DNA of 64,000 nucleotides, from contig JARGOK010000001.1 in assembly GCA_029233985.1 (NCBI GenBank), positions 87,640 through 151,639 on the forward strand, given 5' to 3'. The DNA comes from Candidatus Altimarinota bacterium (lineage in GTDB: Bacteria; Patescibacteriota; Gracilibacteria; JAUYGZ01). Below, piece after piece: positions 49,239-60,875 of this stretch. The position numbers and the translations under genes were made by a program. The first letter of the stretch is position 1. Every line of letters begins with the position of its first letter. The notes below the pieces were generated by a model that was given only the letters and a program-made list of their open reading frames with translations, did no database searches and had not been told where the DNA came from.

Positions 49239-49898
49239 ATGATCACAGATCTCACAGCAGCGGCGCTTTATGACCTCGTAGGAGTTCTCAAGCAGCACCC
49301 AGACTTTCTTCAGAAGTCTGAAGATGAAAAAGCCACATTTCCAGCTGTCGCTGGTATGCTAAAGGATATCTCTACTCAAGATGAATTACTGGAGGCTCTT
49401 GCTGGTGCAAGTGCTTTCTTGAAAGGATCTGAAAGTGGTGTGGGAAATCCTTTGCTCCAAGCCATGGCACGCTTTTTCACTCTTGATTTCCCAACACTCT
49501 TCGATCAACTCGATAAAAGTTTCTATTATTCCACACGAGCAGATCAAGAAAAGACTCTCAACGATATGATTCCAGAAAAATCAGCTTTTTATGATGCCCT
49601 CAAAAATCACCTCTTGGTAGGATCTCCACAAGAGCTGACAGAGTCAATCATCGAATTCTTACAAAACATTTACGAAAGCCCTCGTCTCTTGGTTCAAAGC
49701 TCTACAGAATGCGATCGTGCAACCAAGACAGAAATAAGAGGACATTTTGCTCAACAATACGCTCAGAGTATTGTTCAGTTTAGCGTCAATACTCAACTGA
49801 TCGGAGGTATTCGATTTTTTGTTGACGGACAAGTTGACGATCACTCCTGGTTCGGACGAATTCAGGATATTAAGCGACTCGAAACACTCGTTTCATAA
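49239..49898 (+). CDS. atpH: ATP synthase F1 subunit delta
   Basis: A 219-aa protein of the delta/OSCP family linking the F1 head to the b stalk. The diagnostic C-terminal part is [20 protein letters not shown] and [15 protein letters not shown]. The N-terminal helical domain is more diverged and about 40 residues longer than in E. coli delta. Its place between atpF and atpA is the standard order. Confidence 0.9.
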   Translation: MITDLTAAALYDLVGVLKQHPDFLQKSEDEKATFPAVAGMLKDISTQDELLEALAGASAFLKGSESGVGNPLLQAMARFFTLDFPTLFDQLDKSFYYSTRADQEKTLNDMIPEKSAFYDALKNHLLVGSPQELTESIIEFLQNIYESPRLLVQSSTECDRATKTEIRGHFAQQYAQSIVQFSVNTQLIGGIRFFVDGQVDDHSWFGRIQDIKRLETLVS

Positions 49899-49927
49899 AT
49901 CATTTTCATTCTTCATTTTCATCTCCT

Positions 49928-51439
49928 ATGGCAGAAGCAAAGCTCTCATCCTTCCTCGATCAGATAGACCAAGCCCTCTTTACCAAGAAAAGTGGTGAAC
50001 CGAGCGGTGAAGGAAAATTTGGGGTCATTCAGTCGTTTAAAGACGGAGTCATCCAGATCAAAGGTCTCCCAGGACTAAAAATGGGAGAAGTGGTAAAAGT
50101 ACAAGGAACTGATAACGAAGCTCTCGTATTGAATTTGGAAAAAGACGAAGCTTTTGCTGTAGTTCTTCAAGATGGAAAAGGTGTTCGTGAAGGACTCTTT
50201 GTAGAAGCCAACAACAATTTCTTGACCATGCCGGTATCTGACAAGTTGATTGGTCGTGTGGTCGACCCTCTTGGAAAACCTGTAGATGGACAAGGTGACA
50301 TACCAGCCGACAAACACTATGCACACGAAAAAATTGCTCCTGGTGTTATCGAGAGAAAATCTGTTGATACGCCTGTTCAAACTGGAATTATTGCGATTGA
50401 TTCACTCGTACCGATTGGACGAGGACAACGTGAGCTGATTATTGGAGATCGTCAAACAGGTAAAACAGCTGTTGCTATTGATACTATTTTGAACCAAAAA
50501 GGGAAAGATATGATCTGTATCTATGTTTCCGTAGCTCAACGTGAGTCGAAGACCGCTCAGGTTGTAGAAACTCTCAAAAAACATGGAGCGATGGATTATA
50601 CCGTGGTAGTAAATGCTGGTGCTTCTGAATCTGCTGTGATGCATTTCTTGGCACCATATGCTGGAGCTGCTATTTCTGAGTATTTCATGGATCAAGGAAA
50701 AGAATGTCTCATTGTTTTTGATGATCTATCGAAGCATGCCGTCGCTTACCGAGAAATGTCTCTCCTTCTTCGACGTCCACCGGGTCGTGAGGCCTATCCT
50801 GGTGATGTTTTCTACTTGCATAGCAGACTCCTAGAACGAGCTGCGAAGCGAAATGAAGACTTTGGTGGAGGATCTGTTACAGCCCTCCCAATTATTGAAA
50901 CTCAAGCTGGTGATGTATCAGCGTTTATTCCTACAAATGTTATTTCTATTACTGATGGTCAGATCTTCCTCGAAACAGATCTTTTCAACCGTGGTATTCG
51001 GCCAGCTATTAATGTTGGGATCTCTGTTTCACGTGTAGGAGGTTCTGCTCAAACAAAAATCATGAAGAAGGTAGCGGGAACTATTAAGCTGGAACTTTCT
51101 CAGTACTACGAACTCGAAGCTTTCTCTCAGTTTGCGTCTGATCTCGATGATGCGACCAAGAAAGTCCTCACTCGTGGACGACGTATTGTAGAGTCTTTTA
51201 AGCAAGACCAAAACAACCCTTATGAGCTCTGGCAAGAAGTGATTGTGATCAGTGCTGCGACTGGTGGGTACTTTGATGAGCTTGAATCAGAAAATGTCCA
51301 AGACCAGATCAAAAAGCTCTTTGCACACATGGAAGTCAGTGGAAAGGATTTGATTGGAATGATCATGGATGAAAAGAAACTGACTGATGAAATCAAAGAA
51401 GGTATGAAGAAAGTATTGGATGGATTTTTCAAAAATTAA
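49928..51439 (+). CDS. atpA: ATP synthase F1 subunit alpha
   Basis: A 503-aa non-catalytic nucleotide-binding subunit. The P-loop is [16 protein letters not shown]. Further conserved blocks are PVPIG-like [30 protein letters not shown], the [20 protein letters not shown] segment and [19 protein letters not shown]. Normal length. A repeat-rich gap of about 140 bp separates it from atpG. Confidence 0.98.
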   Translation: MAEAKLSSFLDQIDQALFTKKSGEPSGEGKFGVIQSFKDGVIQIKGLPGLKMGEVVKVQGTDNEALVLNLEKDEAFAVVLQDGKGVREGLFVEANNNFLTMPVSDKLIGRVVDPLGKPVDGQGDIPADKHYAHEKIAPGVIERKSVDTPVQTGIIAIDSLVPIGRGQRELIIGDRQTGKTAVAIDTILNQKGKDMICIYVSVAQRESKTAQVVETLKKHGAMDYTVVVNAGASESAVMHFLAPYAGAAISEYFMDQGKECLIVFDDLSKHAVAYREMSLLLRRPPGREAYPGDVFYLHSRLLERAAKRNEDFGGGSVTALPIIETQAGDVSAFIPTNVISITDGQIFLETDLFNRGIRPAINVGISVSRVGGSAQTKIMKKVAGTIKLELSQYYELEAFSQFASDLDDATKKVLTRGRRIVESFKQDQNNPYELWQEVIVISAATGGYFDELESENVQDQIKKLFAHMEVSGKDLIGMIMDEKKLTDEIKEGMKKVLDGFFKN

Positions 51440-51440
51440 G

Positions 51441-51536
51441 CCAACCCCTACCCCCTTTTCAGCTACAGGCTGATTCGCCTCTGGAGGTAAAAGGGGAATA
51501 ACGCAGACTCCCTAGCCCCCTTGAAAGAGGGGAAAA
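51441..51536. repeat. Two CCCCTT/AAGGGG elements between atpA and atpG
   Basis: A long copy (about 51441-51504: CCAACCCCTACCCCCTTTTC ... GGTAAAAGGGGAATAACGCA) is followed at once by a short copy (51506-51536: CCTAGCCCCCTTGAAAGAGG). The piece GGGGAATAACGCAGACTC is identical to one in the atpD-atpC gap. Both copies will form hairpins in the operon mRNA. Confidence 0.7.
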
Positions 51537-51576
51537 GAACACCCGATAGTTCTGATTATCCCAATAATATAGCCCT

Positions 51577-52476
51577 ATGGCATCACTCCTCGAAACCAAG
51601 ACGAAGATCAAAGCTACCAAGCAAACGCGTAAGATTACTAAAGCTATGCAGCTTGTCTCAGCAAGTAAGATGAAAGTCTTTCAAAAAAAAGCTGTCGCTT
51701 CGCGTGGATATGCTTGGGATCTCTTGGGAGTACTCCAAGGTCAGCTTTCTGACGAACACAAGTCTGTCTATATGGAAGAACGAAAGTCAGGAAAAACTGT
51801 TTTTGTCTTGTACTCTTCTGAAAAAGGTCTTTGTGGTGCTTTGAATACAAAACTGACAAAGAAATTGCTTCAGTCTCCAGAATGGACAAATACTCCTGAA
51901 GCGGATCGGCTTTTGGTGACTATTGGTCGCAAGGCTGAAGCTTTTGCTGATTATAATGAGATCCCTGTTGAACAACGCTATAAAGGTCTCAAAGAAAATA
52001 TGAAGCCATTTGATGCACTTGAGTTTATCAAACCTATTTTAGATCTCTGGACTGAAGGAGGTGTGAAGCAGATCTATATGATTGCTCCTCATTACAAGAG
52101 TGCCATTGTTTTCTACCCAGTCGTAAAAACATTCCTTCCATTTTCTTTCGATATGATTTCTGAGCATTTGAACGTAGATGACGGTGCAGAACAAAAAGAA
52201 ATCATTCCTGAAACGAATAGCTACATGTACTTTGAGCCCGACAAAGAACACGTTATTGCAACATTGTTTGAACAAATTATCCAATCGCTCTTTTTACAAG
52301 CTTTCTTTGAGCTCAAAGCGGCTGAATACTCTAGCCGGATGATGGCCATGCAAAATGCGACTGATAATGCTTCTGAAATGATTGACAAGCTTACCTTGCT
52401 CTACAATAAAGGCCGACAGGCAAAGGTTACTCAGGAACTTTCTGAGATCTCTGGAGCAATGGCTTCGATGGAATAG
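51577..52476 (+). CDS. atpG: ATP synthase F1 subunit gamma
   Basis: A 299-aa central-stalk subunit. The conserved N-terminal helix is KIKATKQTRKITKAMQLVSA and the C-terminal helix is EYSSRMMAMQNATDNASEMI, which together form the rotating coiled coil. The segment SEKGLCGALNTKL is the usual second block. Length and position are normal. Confidence 0.96.
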   Translation: MASLLETKTKIKATKQTRKITKAMQLVSASKMKVFQKKAVASRGYAWDLLGVLQGQLSDEHKSVYMEERKSGKTVFVLYSSEKGLCGALNTKLTKKLLQSPEWTNTPEADRLLVTIGRKAEAFADYNEIPVEQRYKGLKENMKPFDALEFIKPILDLWTEGGVKQIYMIAPHYKSAIVFYPVVKTFLPFSFDMISEHLNVDDGAEQKEIIPETNSYMYFEPDKEHVIATLFEQIIQSLFLQAFFELKAAEYSSRMMAMQNATDNASEMIDKLTLLYNKGRQAKVTQELSEISGAMASME

Positions 52477-52511
52477 ATCAACAAGAACCTTATGCACTGT
52501 GAGAACATTAA

Positions 52512-54008
<1,497 letters not shown>

Positions 54009-54024
54009 GGGAATTGCTCATTGA

Positions 54025-54137
54025 GCCCAACCCCTAGCCCCTTTATCCTCCTTCGCTAAAGCTACGGAAGGAAAAGAGAAAGGGGAACAGAATAGCCTCT
54101 CGGACCCCTAACCCCTTCAAAGGGGAATAACGCAGAC
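54025..54137. repeat. Two CCCCTT/AAGGGG elements between atpD and atpC
   Basis: A long copy (about 54025-54090, AACCCCTAGCCCCTTTATCC ... AAAGGGGAACAG) and a short one (54101-54131, GGACCCCTAACCCCTTCAAA). It has the same long-plus-short arrangement as the atpA-atpG gap. Together with that gap it is the third and fourth copy within one operon. Confidence 0.7.
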
Positions 54138-54193
54138 TCTCAGATATATCTTGACTATCCTTAGCATCTTTAGACTCCTTAGTATCCTTCTCA

Positions 54194-54616
54194 ATGAGCA
54201 ACACCTTCCATCTTACCGTACGGACCCCAGAACTCGAGATCATCAATCGTGATGATGTGAAGTCTTTGAAAATAATGACAGAAGGAGGGGAGATGGAAAT
54301 CAAACCTGGACATGCTGCTATGACCGGAAGTATTCTCTTTAGTAAGATGATTGTCTCCTCTGAGGGAAGTGTCATCGAATATATTGTCCAACGAGGTCTT
54401 CTTTTCGTCTCACAATCTGGTAAGAAGGTCGATGTGATGGTTTACCAATGCATGGAGGTAAAAGATATCGAGTACAAGTCTGCTCGTGAGTATCTCGACT
54501 ATATCGAAGAACAGCTGAAAGCTGGTGCGGATTTGAACGAGTTTCAGATGGAATACTTGAAGGATGAGAAGATTGCGATGGTGAAGCAGTTGGAAATGGT
54601 GGAGGAGAATGAATAG
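54194..54616 (+). CDS. atpC: ATP synthase F1 subunit epsilon
   Basis: A 140-aa subunit with the N-terminal beta sandwich (FHLTVRTPELEIINRDDVKS, EIKPGHAAMTGSI) and a C-terminal helical part. It connects gamma to the c-ring and can inhibit ATP hydrolysis. It is last in the operon, as usual. The match is clear though diverged. Confidence 0.92.
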   Translation: MSNTFHLTVRTPELEIINRDDVKSLKIMTEGGEMEIKPGHAAMTGSILFSKMIVSSEGSVIEYIVQRGLLFVSQSGKKVDVMVYQCMEVKDIEYKSAREYLDYIEEQLKAGADLNEFQMEYLKDEKIAMVKQLEMVEENE

Positions 54617-54694
54617 TTCTACACTTTAGAATCACAGGAACTATAGAGATAGATAGGTTTTTTTGATATGCTATTTCATATTGTCATCACTCTT

Positions 54695-55042
54695 ATGCTT
54701 GAAGCATCAGATCTTCTGAATAAAGTCATCATCGTTGGTCTAGCACTAGAAAGAAGTGATGGTACTGAGGATCTGATCCAAACTCACGGAAAAGTTTGTC
54801 GAGTAGAAGGTGAGATGCTCTATCTTGAAAGGTATGAAAAGAGCGAGTTTCCACTCGGTTTTAGTATTGAAGCATTTGCTCTTACAAAGCCTGGAACTTA
54901 CGTGGAAAAATCTACGGGTATTGAAATTATAAATCCAGATTTTGTGTGCCATTGGAGAACAAATTCAGATGCTCCAACTGAAGAAATATTAAAGAATGGT
55001 TTTAAGGGCTTTACAAAAAACACTAAGAATGACGAGAAATAA
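54695..55042 (+). CDS. Conserved hypothetical protein
   Basis: A 115-aa soluble protein from ATG 54695 (an ATG at 54668 would add nine hydrophobic residues). It resembles a family of small hypothetical proteins with the layout IIVGLALERSDG ... THGKVCRV ... PLGFSIEAFALTKPGTYVE ... IINPDFVCHW, predicted mostly beta. Some members occur in clusters with toxin or immunity genes, but nothing here supports that. It lies 52 bp after atpC, and whether it is co-transcribed is unclear. Confidence 0.6.
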   Translation: MLEASDLLNKVIIVGLALERSDGTEDLIQTHGKVCRVEGEMLYLERYEKSEFPLGFSIEAFALTKPGTYVEKSTGIEIINPDFVCHWRTNSDAPTEEILKNGFKGFTKNTKNDEK

Positions 55043-55068
55043 AGATCACTACATTTTTTCCTAGCCAT

Positions 55069-55234
55069 ATGACAGATATCAAACGCACATGGGATTACCT
55101 CTCAAAAGATAAAAGAAATATGTGCATTGAGGAAATTGTACGTTCTTCAGCCAAAATCGTGATGAAAAACTGGCGTCATTGCTGCTGAAGATATTTTATA
55201 CTACTTCGCAAGAGGAAGTGAGGGAGGCTTCGAC
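55069..55234 (+). pseudogene. Frameshifted DUF2164 gene
   Basis: The first frame reads MTDIKRTWDYLSKDKRNMCI and EEIVRSSAK, the start of a DUF2164 protein. The next frame contains NRDEK and the third GVIAAEDILYYFARGSE. Joined, they give the family signature (RDEKIGVIAAEDILDFF in typical members), so two single-base changes appear to have broken the gene. In the first frame the product stops after 39 residues. The end is unclear and runs into the opposing membrane-protein gene. Confidence 0.55.
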
Positions 55235-55570
55235 CTAATAAATAAAAATATACAAAAGAAACACAAACAAGAGAACGGTGAGTATCATTCCCCAGAAGAG
55301 AATCAAAAGCCCGCGACGAATAATAAAATTTGCAACATTCAGATCCATTTTTTTGATGATTGAAAAAATTGCATAATAGAGAAGGGCGGCTATTGGAAAA
55401 GAAAGAGCTGATTTCGGATGTGCTTGAACAGTTGGAGAAAGACAATTCCTCAGAACACATACAATTTTACCATCTGCGAGATACTGAAAGAGAATCCCCC
55501 ATAATGGAAGTGTTACAACAGCTGCTAGAACATGATGATGAATGATGGAGAAGGAATTTTTGGTATTCAT
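55235..55570 (-). CDS. Small membrane protein of the pilin-like cluster
   Basis: A 111-aa protein with three hydrophobic segments: HVLAAVVTLPLWGILFQYLA, FPIAALLYYAIFSIIKK and GLLILFWGMILTVLLFVFLL. It has no motif I recognise. It begins 13 bp after the stop of the 308-aa gene, on the same strand, and so is likely the last gene of that cluster. Confidence 0.5.
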   Translation of the reverse strand: MNTKNSFSIIHHHVLAAVVTLPLWGILFQYLADGKIVCVLRNCLSPTVQAHPKSALSFPIAALLYYAIFSIIKKMDLNVANFIIRRGLLILFWGMILTVLLFVFLLYIFIY

Positions 55571-55583
55571 AACTCAGTTTTTT

Positions 55584-56510
55584 TTACTGAAAGATCGGTA
55601 AATTCACCCCTTGCTGCGGACTCACCTTGATCCCTGATGCCAGAGCATCATAGTTGGCCTCAATAGCGCTAATGACATCGGGAAGGCGACTGGAGAGGGG
55701 TTGGAGACGCGAGAGGATTCGTTGAGTGGAAGTGACACGGATACGGGCTTCGTCGGCTCTTTGGCGGGCTTCGAGGAATTGAGAGAAATTGGCGTCGAGG
55801 TTGTCGGTGATGAAGTTGTCGGTGTCGGTCACGAAGGCGCCGCTGGCTTGGGTGGAAAGAGCCAGGTTTTGGTCGACGACGGCTTGGTATTCCGCGACTA
55901 TACGGGTCATGTTTTCAATTTCGACTCGTGACTCTTCAGATAGGTTTTTGAGCCCATTTAGATAACTGGTGAGTGCTCGAGCTCGATCGGTGTTGCCGTC
56001 GAGAAGGTCCTCGAGATTGACAGAAAGGGCTTTTTGGATCGTATCAATGAGTTTAATCTGGTATTCGAGAGTCGAGCGTTCTTGGACGGGCTTGCTGGTC
56101 TCCACGGCGACTCTGATTCCTAAAGGGAGACCTTGTGCGCGGAAGAGCTGGCGATCGAGATCGTACCAGTTTCTACTAGTGATGAGGGCCGTACGCATTC
56201 CCTGGAGGTAGCCTTGGGTTTTATTGACATCAAGAGCGCCAGATTCTCTCCGAGAGGCTAATTGAGCTGTTTTTATTCCAGAAAGCACACCACGGACAAA
56301 AGGAGCAAGCTCTGTCGGAACGTCGGCGACTGCAGGAGTGCTTGGGGTATTTGTTGTCATTTCTTCATTGGTGAACTCTTCATAATAATGCATAGCGAGC
56401 TGAGGATAAAACTTCACAACACCAAAAAAAACTCCCCCCAAGATGAAGAGAAAAAAAATCATCGCCAGAAGACTCGGGAAAAAGCCGGGATTATTGGAAT
56501 TGTGTGTCAT
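55584..56510 (-). CDS. Membrane-anchored helical protein linked to T4SS-type pilins
   Basis: A 308-aa protein with one N-terminal membrane segment (about 10-32) and a large outer or inner helical domain rich in Leu, Glu and Arg that ends in a Gln/Pro tail. No catalytic motif is visible. Its ATG overlaps the TGA of the pilin-like gene upstream (ATGA), so translation is coupled. With the two pilin-like proteins it probably forms an envelope complex; its role is unknown. Confidence 0.65.
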   Translation of the reverse strand: MTHNSNNPGFFPSLLAMIFFLFILGGVFFGVVKFYPQLAMHYYEEFTNEEMTTNTPSTPAVADVPTELAPFVRGVLSGIKTAQLASRRESGALDVNKTQGYLQGMRTALITSRNWYDLDRQLFRAQGLPLGIRVAVETSKPVQERSTLEYQIKLIDTIQKALSVNLEDLLDGNTDRARALTSYLNGLKNLSEESRVEIENMTRIVAEYQAVVDQNLALSTQASGAFVTDTDNFITDNLDANFSQFLEARQRADEARIRVTSTQRILSRLQPLSSRLPDVISAIEANYDALASGIKVSPQQGVNLPIFQ

Positions 56511-56938
56511 TGGCTACCAAGTAAAGTAAGGAAGAGATATACCAGAGCGTAAGCAAACATGAGGAGGAGAAGTCCGAGCAACACATAAAAAGCTGACTTG
56601 ATCGCTGTTTTGACTTTTTCTTCATCTCCACCAGCTGTCAGAAAGAGAAATCCTGCGTAGACAAGGAAGAGTACAGCGACCGCTGCCAAGGCTCCTGCTA
56701 TATAATTCGCTATTCCTGGAAGCAATCTCGTGGTGATGCCTTCGAGACTATAGAGACTCGATGTGAGGGTTTCGGTGCCGTTTTCTTCTGACCCGTTGAC
56801 AAACCTCCCATCATAAATAGTACTTTGTTGAGCAATCTCGATGCCTGAAGACGCTATGGTTTTTTGAACAGGTGCCAGGCTCATGAAAGCTGAAAAACTG
56901 ATGACCGAAACGATAAGAGAGATGAATAGAGACTTCAT
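56507..56938 (-). CDS. T4SS_pilin-like membrane protein
   Basis: A 143-aa protein with a signal-like N-terminal helix, a polar middle and two C-terminal membrane helices joined by a charged loop: IAGALAAVAVLFLVYAGFLF, TAGGDEEKVKTAIKSAFYVL, then LLLLMFAYALVYLF. This G-x-EEKVKxA loop between two helices is the signature of the VirB2/TrbC-like T4SS_pilin family (PF18895), very common in CPR genomes, where it may build conjugation- or surface-type structures. It starts 1 bp after the stop of the preceding pilin-like gene. Confidence 0.85.
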   Translation of the reverse strand: MKSLFISLIVSVISFSAFMSLAPVQKTIASSGIEIAQQSTIYDGRFVNGSEENGTETLTSSLYSLEGITTRLLPGIANYIAGALAAVAVLFLVYAGFLFLTAGGDEEKVKTAIKSAFYVLLGLLLLMFAYALVYLFLTLLGSQ

Positions 56939-56939
56939 A

Positions 56940-57554
56940 TTAATTAAAGAAGATTGGATTGATCGTGTAGAGAATAAAAGCCGAAAGGAAGAGGATCACC
57001 ATTCCTCCCAGTGAACGAAGAATCCGTTCTTTGGCCGAGCTGACTTCTTCTTGGCTGAGCCCTCCTATTGAAATCTGGATTCCGCTGAAGATAATGATAA
57101 GAATACAGATCCCTCCGACGATCCCAGCGATCCATTGGTAAATCATCGAGGCATAGTTGGCGAGGAGATCGACACCGTCTTTTCCCATGACGAGGCAGTA
57201 GCTGTATTTTTGTTTGAGGTCTTGGATAATGAAGGTTTCTTGAGCAGAGCTATTTCGGTGTTTTTGACGGAGACAAGTGTGGATTTCGAGACAAGTGTAC
57301 CTCGCATTATCAGGAGCGTCTGGGCTGATAGATTCACCAAGGATTGCGTAAATATCTCCTTGTTTGTCAGCCGGAAGTGTCACGGTTGGTGAATTTCCGA
57401 GAACATCTCTACAAAGAGTTGAAAGAGTCGCATTTCCGGAGTCTGCTGTTTGTGCGTATCCAGATTGAATGAAACCTGCTGAGAACGGCAATACCAAAAG
57501 ATTTGCCATTGCTAAGAGTGCCACGAGCCAGAGTTTGAGTGTTGGTTTCTTCAT
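56940..57554 (-). CDS. T4SS_pilin-like membrane protein with extended N-domain
   Basis: A 204-aa protein with a signal peptide (about 1-34, ending SGYAQ). The extracytoplasmic domain of about 110 residues has four to five Cys (TLCRDV, YTCLEIHTCLRQK, YSYCLVM). Then come the same two-helix pilin module as the next gene, IAGIVGGICILIIIFSGIQI and EEVSSAKERILRSLGGMVIL. First gene of the cluster. The Cys residues may be clients of the disulfide-formation proteins encoded at 39-41 kb. No VirB4 or VirD4 ATPase is in the window. Confidence 0.8.
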   Translation of the reverse strand: MKKPTLKLWLVALLAMANLLVLPFSAGFIQSGYAQTADSGNATLSTLCRDVLGNSPTVTLPADKQGDIYAILGESISPDAPDNARYTCLEIHTCLRQKHRNSSAQETFIIQDLKQKYSYCLVMGKDGVDLLANYASMIYQWIAGIVGGICILIIIFSGIQISIGGLSQEEVSSAKERILRSLGGMVILFLSAFILYTINPIFFN

Positions 57555-57969
57555 AGGATGTTTAAATCCTTTGAATTGTAAAAGAATGAAGGAGTGATCG
57601 CTATGGATGCCGTTTGCTGGATGAGGAGAAAGTGGCGTGGTAATAGGATATGTAGGATGGTGACTTTTAGGACCTTGGGAGGGGGAGACCCCTAACCTCT
57701 TGAAAGGGGAACCCGACAGTGAACCAAGAAGTGTCTGAAGAGACGTCCATTAATGGCGGCTTGGAGGGTGCGATAGTGACTATGGTGAATAAGACGTGAT
57801 AAATCGACGTCTCTACGGTGTGTCGGATACTCATTATGTGGAAAATCTACGTCATACTTTCAAACATTGAAAAGCTGTGGTCAGTCCCCCTTCTTTTCTC
57901 ATCATTTCCCTTTTGAAGCCTATCAAATACGTGTTATCATGCGCTTTGCGCTAAAAGTTAATTTTTTTT
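57555..57969. other. Intergenic region between divergent pilin cluster and uvrA
   Basis: No gene visible. It holds a CCCCTT element at 57685-57718 and a GAGACG/CGTCTC-type dyad (AGAGACGTCC near 57738, CGACGTCTCTAC near 57810). A possible uvrA promoter, TTGAAG (57914-57919) and TATCAT after 16 bp, precedes ATG 57970. Confidence 0.5.
57685..57718. repeat. CCCCTT/AAGGGG element, copy upstream of uvrA
   Basis: GAGACCCCTAACCTCTTGAA then AGGGGAACCCGACA. It is the intergenic copy closest to the one inside valS. Confidence 0.65.
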
Positions 57970-60858
57970 ATGAGCCAAGATAAAATTATTGTAAAAGGAG
58001 CGAAAGTTCACAATCTCAAGAACGTCTCTGTAGAGATCCCACGGGATAAAATGACGGTTATTACAGGACTTTCAGGGTCGGGAAAATCATCACTAGCCTT
58101 CGATACGATCTTTGCAGAAGGGCAACGTCGCTATATCGAAAGCCTCTCGACTTATGCTCGACAGTTTTTGAATTTGATGGAAAAGCCTGATGTAGAAGAG
58201 ATCAAAGGGCTTTCTCCTGCGATTGCTATTGATCAGAAAACAACCTCACGAAATCCTCGATCTACTGTGGGAACGGTGACAGAAATTTATGACTTTTTTC
58301 GTCTGATTTTTGCAAAGATCGGAACAGCCCATTGTCCCAAGTGTGGAGATACCATTTCTCGTCAGAGTATTAGTCAGATTATTGAAAAAATCGAAGAGCT
58401 CCCAGAGGGAAACAAATTTATGATTTTGGCGCCGATTGTGAGAGGAAAAAAAGGAGAGCACCAAGTTGTTTTGGACCAGATAAAAAAAGATGGGTTTGTT
58501 CGTTTTCGACTCGATGGAAATATCTACAGTGTCCTCGATGAGATCACACTGGACCCAAAGAAAAAACATGATATTGAGATCATAGTAGATCGTCTCGTAG
58601 TAAAGGATTTTCAACCAAAGATAACCAAGCTGAAATCTGGACAAGAAATCGAAGAACCGAATCCAGACCGAACTCGTTTGGCGGATTCGATAGAGCTTTC
58701 TCTTGGAAAAGGAGAAGGCCTTGTGATTATTCATGATGTAGACAACGACAAAGATCAGCTCTTTTCTGAACGATACTCGTGTGCGAAATGTGATATCAAT
58801 ATTCCTGAAATCCACCCTCGAATGTTTTCTTTCAACTCTCCTCATGGAGCCTGTGAAGAATGTCATGGACTCGGGACAAAGCTCAAGATTGACCAAGATA
58901 TGGTTATGCCAAATACACGTCTGACACTTGCAGAGGGAGCTATTCTTCCATGGAGCTCGACGAATTCGAAGCTTTCGTGGTACAACCGTCTCCTGGAGCA
59001 AGTGGCTAAAAAACACAAATTTTCGCTCAACGACCCCGTAAAGAAACTCAAGCAGGAACACCTCGATGTCATCTTGCACGGTGATCCAGACAACAGTTAC
59101 AAGATGCCTTATGATTCTGACCGTTTTGAAGGAGAATACACTACGACTTTTGAAGGAGTTATCCCAAACCTTGAACGTCGGTACAAAGAAACTGACTCGA
59201 ATTATGTACACAAAAAAATTGAGCAATTTATGCGGATCTTGGATTGTCCAAAGTGTCTTCGAAAACGTCTTCGTCCTGAATCTCTTGCGATTAAAATTGG
59301 TGGTGTAGATATTATTGCTGTGACCGATATGTCGATCACTCAGATTACAGAGTTTTTTGCAGGTTTGGATCTCAGTGTTTCTGATAAGAAAATTGCTGAG
59401 GGGATTTTAAGAGAGATCAATTCTCGTCTTGGGTTCCTCATTAATGTAGGACTGGAGTACCTCACCTTGAGTCGTGTAGCAAATACTCTTTCTGGAGGAG
59501 AAGCTCAGCGAATCCGTCTAGCAACTCAAATTGGGTCTCAGCTACAAGGTGTGTTGTATGTCCTCGATGAACCGTCTATCGGTCTGCATCAGCGAGATAA
59601 TGACCGACTGATCGAAACACTAATCAAACTACGTGACCTCGGAAATACAGTCTTGGTCGTGGAACATGATGAAGATATCATGAGGTCTTGTGATTATATT
59701 CTCGATATTGGTCCTGGAGCTGGAAAGTATGGAGGTCAGGTGATTGCTTCTGGGACACCAGCGCAGCTCATGAAAGACAAGAACTCCGTAACAGGTCAGT
59801 ACTTGAGTGGAAAGAAAGAAATTCCTATTCCAAAAACAAGAAGAAAAGGAAATGGACACAAGCTTTCGATTATTGGAGCTGAAGAAAACAACCTGCAAAA
59901 TGTGAGTGTCGATATTCCACTTGGGATGATGACAGCTGTCACTGGTGTCTCAGGTTCTGGAAAATCCAGTCTGATCAATCAAATCTTGGTGAAAAAACTT
60001 GCTGGAGCCCTCAACAAAGCAAAATCTGTCCCAGGAAAACATGATGAGATCACAGGAATTGAACATTTGGATAAGATTATTAATATTGATCAATCTCCCA
60101 TTGGCCGGACACCTCGATCGAATGCAGCCACCTATACTGGTGTTTTCACTCATATTCGAGAACTCTTTGCCAGTACTCCAGAAGCCAAGCTTCGTGGGTA
60201 CAAATCTGGACGCTTTAGTTTTAATGTAAAAGGAGGACGTTGTGAAGACTGTCGTGGAGACGGACTGAAAAAAATTGAGATGCATTTCTTGGCAGATATT
60301 TATGTATCGTGTGAAGTCTGTAATGGAAAGCGTTACAACAAAGAAGCTCTGGAGATCACTTGGAGAGGAAAGCATATCGCTGACATTCTACAGATGTCTG
60401 TGGCAGAAGCCTTGGTGTTCTTTGCAAATATTCCTGATATCAAACGAAAACTCGATACGCTCAGTGCTGTTGGACTGGATTATATTCAGCTGGGGCAATC
60501 TGCAACGACACTTTCTGGAGGAGAAGCTCAACGGATCAAGCTCTCAAACGAGCTTTCCAAGCGTTCTACCGGAAAAACGATCTATGTCTTGGATGAACCG
60601 ACTACCGGACTTCATTTCGACGATGTCCAAAAGCTCCTCGATGTTTTGCATCGTCTAGTAGAAGGTGGAAATTCTATTGTTGTGATCGAACATAATCTGG
60701 ATGTAATCAAGTGTGCCGATTGGATCATCGATATTGGACCTGAAGGTGGAATCAACGGGGGACTCATTGTTGCTGAAGGGACTCCGGAAGAGGTCGCTAA
60801 GTGCAAAGAAAGCCACACAGGAAAGTATATTAAGAAAATATTGGCAAAGAAAAAATAA
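57970..60858 (+). CDS. uvrA: Excinuclease ABC subunit A
   Basis: A 962-aa ABC-type ATPase that recognises DNA lesions with UvrB in nucleotide excision repair. There are two ATP-binding cassettes: Walker [21 protein letters not shown] near residue 31 and [13 protein letters not shown] near 660. The signature sequences are [19 protein letters not shown] and [19 protein letters not shown]. Three zinc modules are visible: CPKCGD, then CAKC...CEEC, then CEDCRGDG...CEVCNGK. Length and layout are normal. It is monocistronic and ends at a strong terminator. Confidence 0.98.
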   Translation: MSQDKIIVKGAKVHNLKNVSVEIPRDKMTVITGLSGSGKSSLAFDTIFAEGQRRYIESLSTYARQFLNLMEKPDVEEIKGLSPAIAIDQKTTSRNPRSTVGTVTEIYDFFRLIFAKIGTAHCPKCGDTISRQSISQIIEKIEELPEGNKFMILAPIVRGKKGEHQVVLDQIKKDGFVRFRLDGNIYSVLDEITLDPKKKHDIEIIVDRLVVKDFQPKITKLKSGQEIEEPNPDRTRLADSIELSLGKGEGLVIIHDVDNDKDQLFSERYSCAKCDINIPEIHPRMFSFNSPHGACEECHGLGTKLKIDQDMVMPNTRLTLAEGAILPWSSTNSKLSWYNRLLEQVAKKHKFSLNDPVKKLKQEHLDVILHGDPDNSYKMPYDSDRFEGEYTTTFEGVIPNLERRYKETDSNYVHKKIEQFMRILDCPKCLRKRLRPESLAIKIGGVDIIAVTDMSITQITEFFAGLDLSVSDKKIAEGILREINSRLGFLINVGLEYLTLSRVANTLSGGEAQRIRLATQIGSQLQGVLYVLDEPSIGLHQRDNDRLIETLIKLRDLGNTVLVVEHDEDIMRSCDYILDIGPGAGKYGGQVIASGTPAQLMKDKNSVTGQYLSGKKEIPIPKTRRKGNGHKLSIIGAEENNLQNVSVDIPLGMMTAVTGVSGSGKSSLINQILVKKLAGALNKAKSVPGKHDEITGIEHLDKIINIDQSPIGRTPRSNAATYTGVFTHIRELFASTPEAKLRGYKSGRFSFNVKGGRCEDCRGDGLKKIEMHFLADIYVSCEVCNGKRYNKEALEITWRGKHIADILQMSVAEALVFFANIPDIKRKLDTLSAVGLDYIQLGQSATTLSGGEAQRIKLSNELSKRSTGKTIYVLDEPTTGLHFDDVQKLLDVLHRLVEGGNSIVVIEHNLDVIKCADWIIDIGPEGGINGGLIVAEGTPEEVAKCKESHTGKYIKKILAKKK

Positions 60859-60875
60859 TGAATCATACAAATAGC

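Noticed and set aside
58246..59226. 326-codon open frame on the minus strand
   Set aside because: It lies wholly antisense to uvrA, whose motifs are unambiguous. The product is rich in Phe, Arg and Ser without any domain, as expected for the complement of a coding gene.
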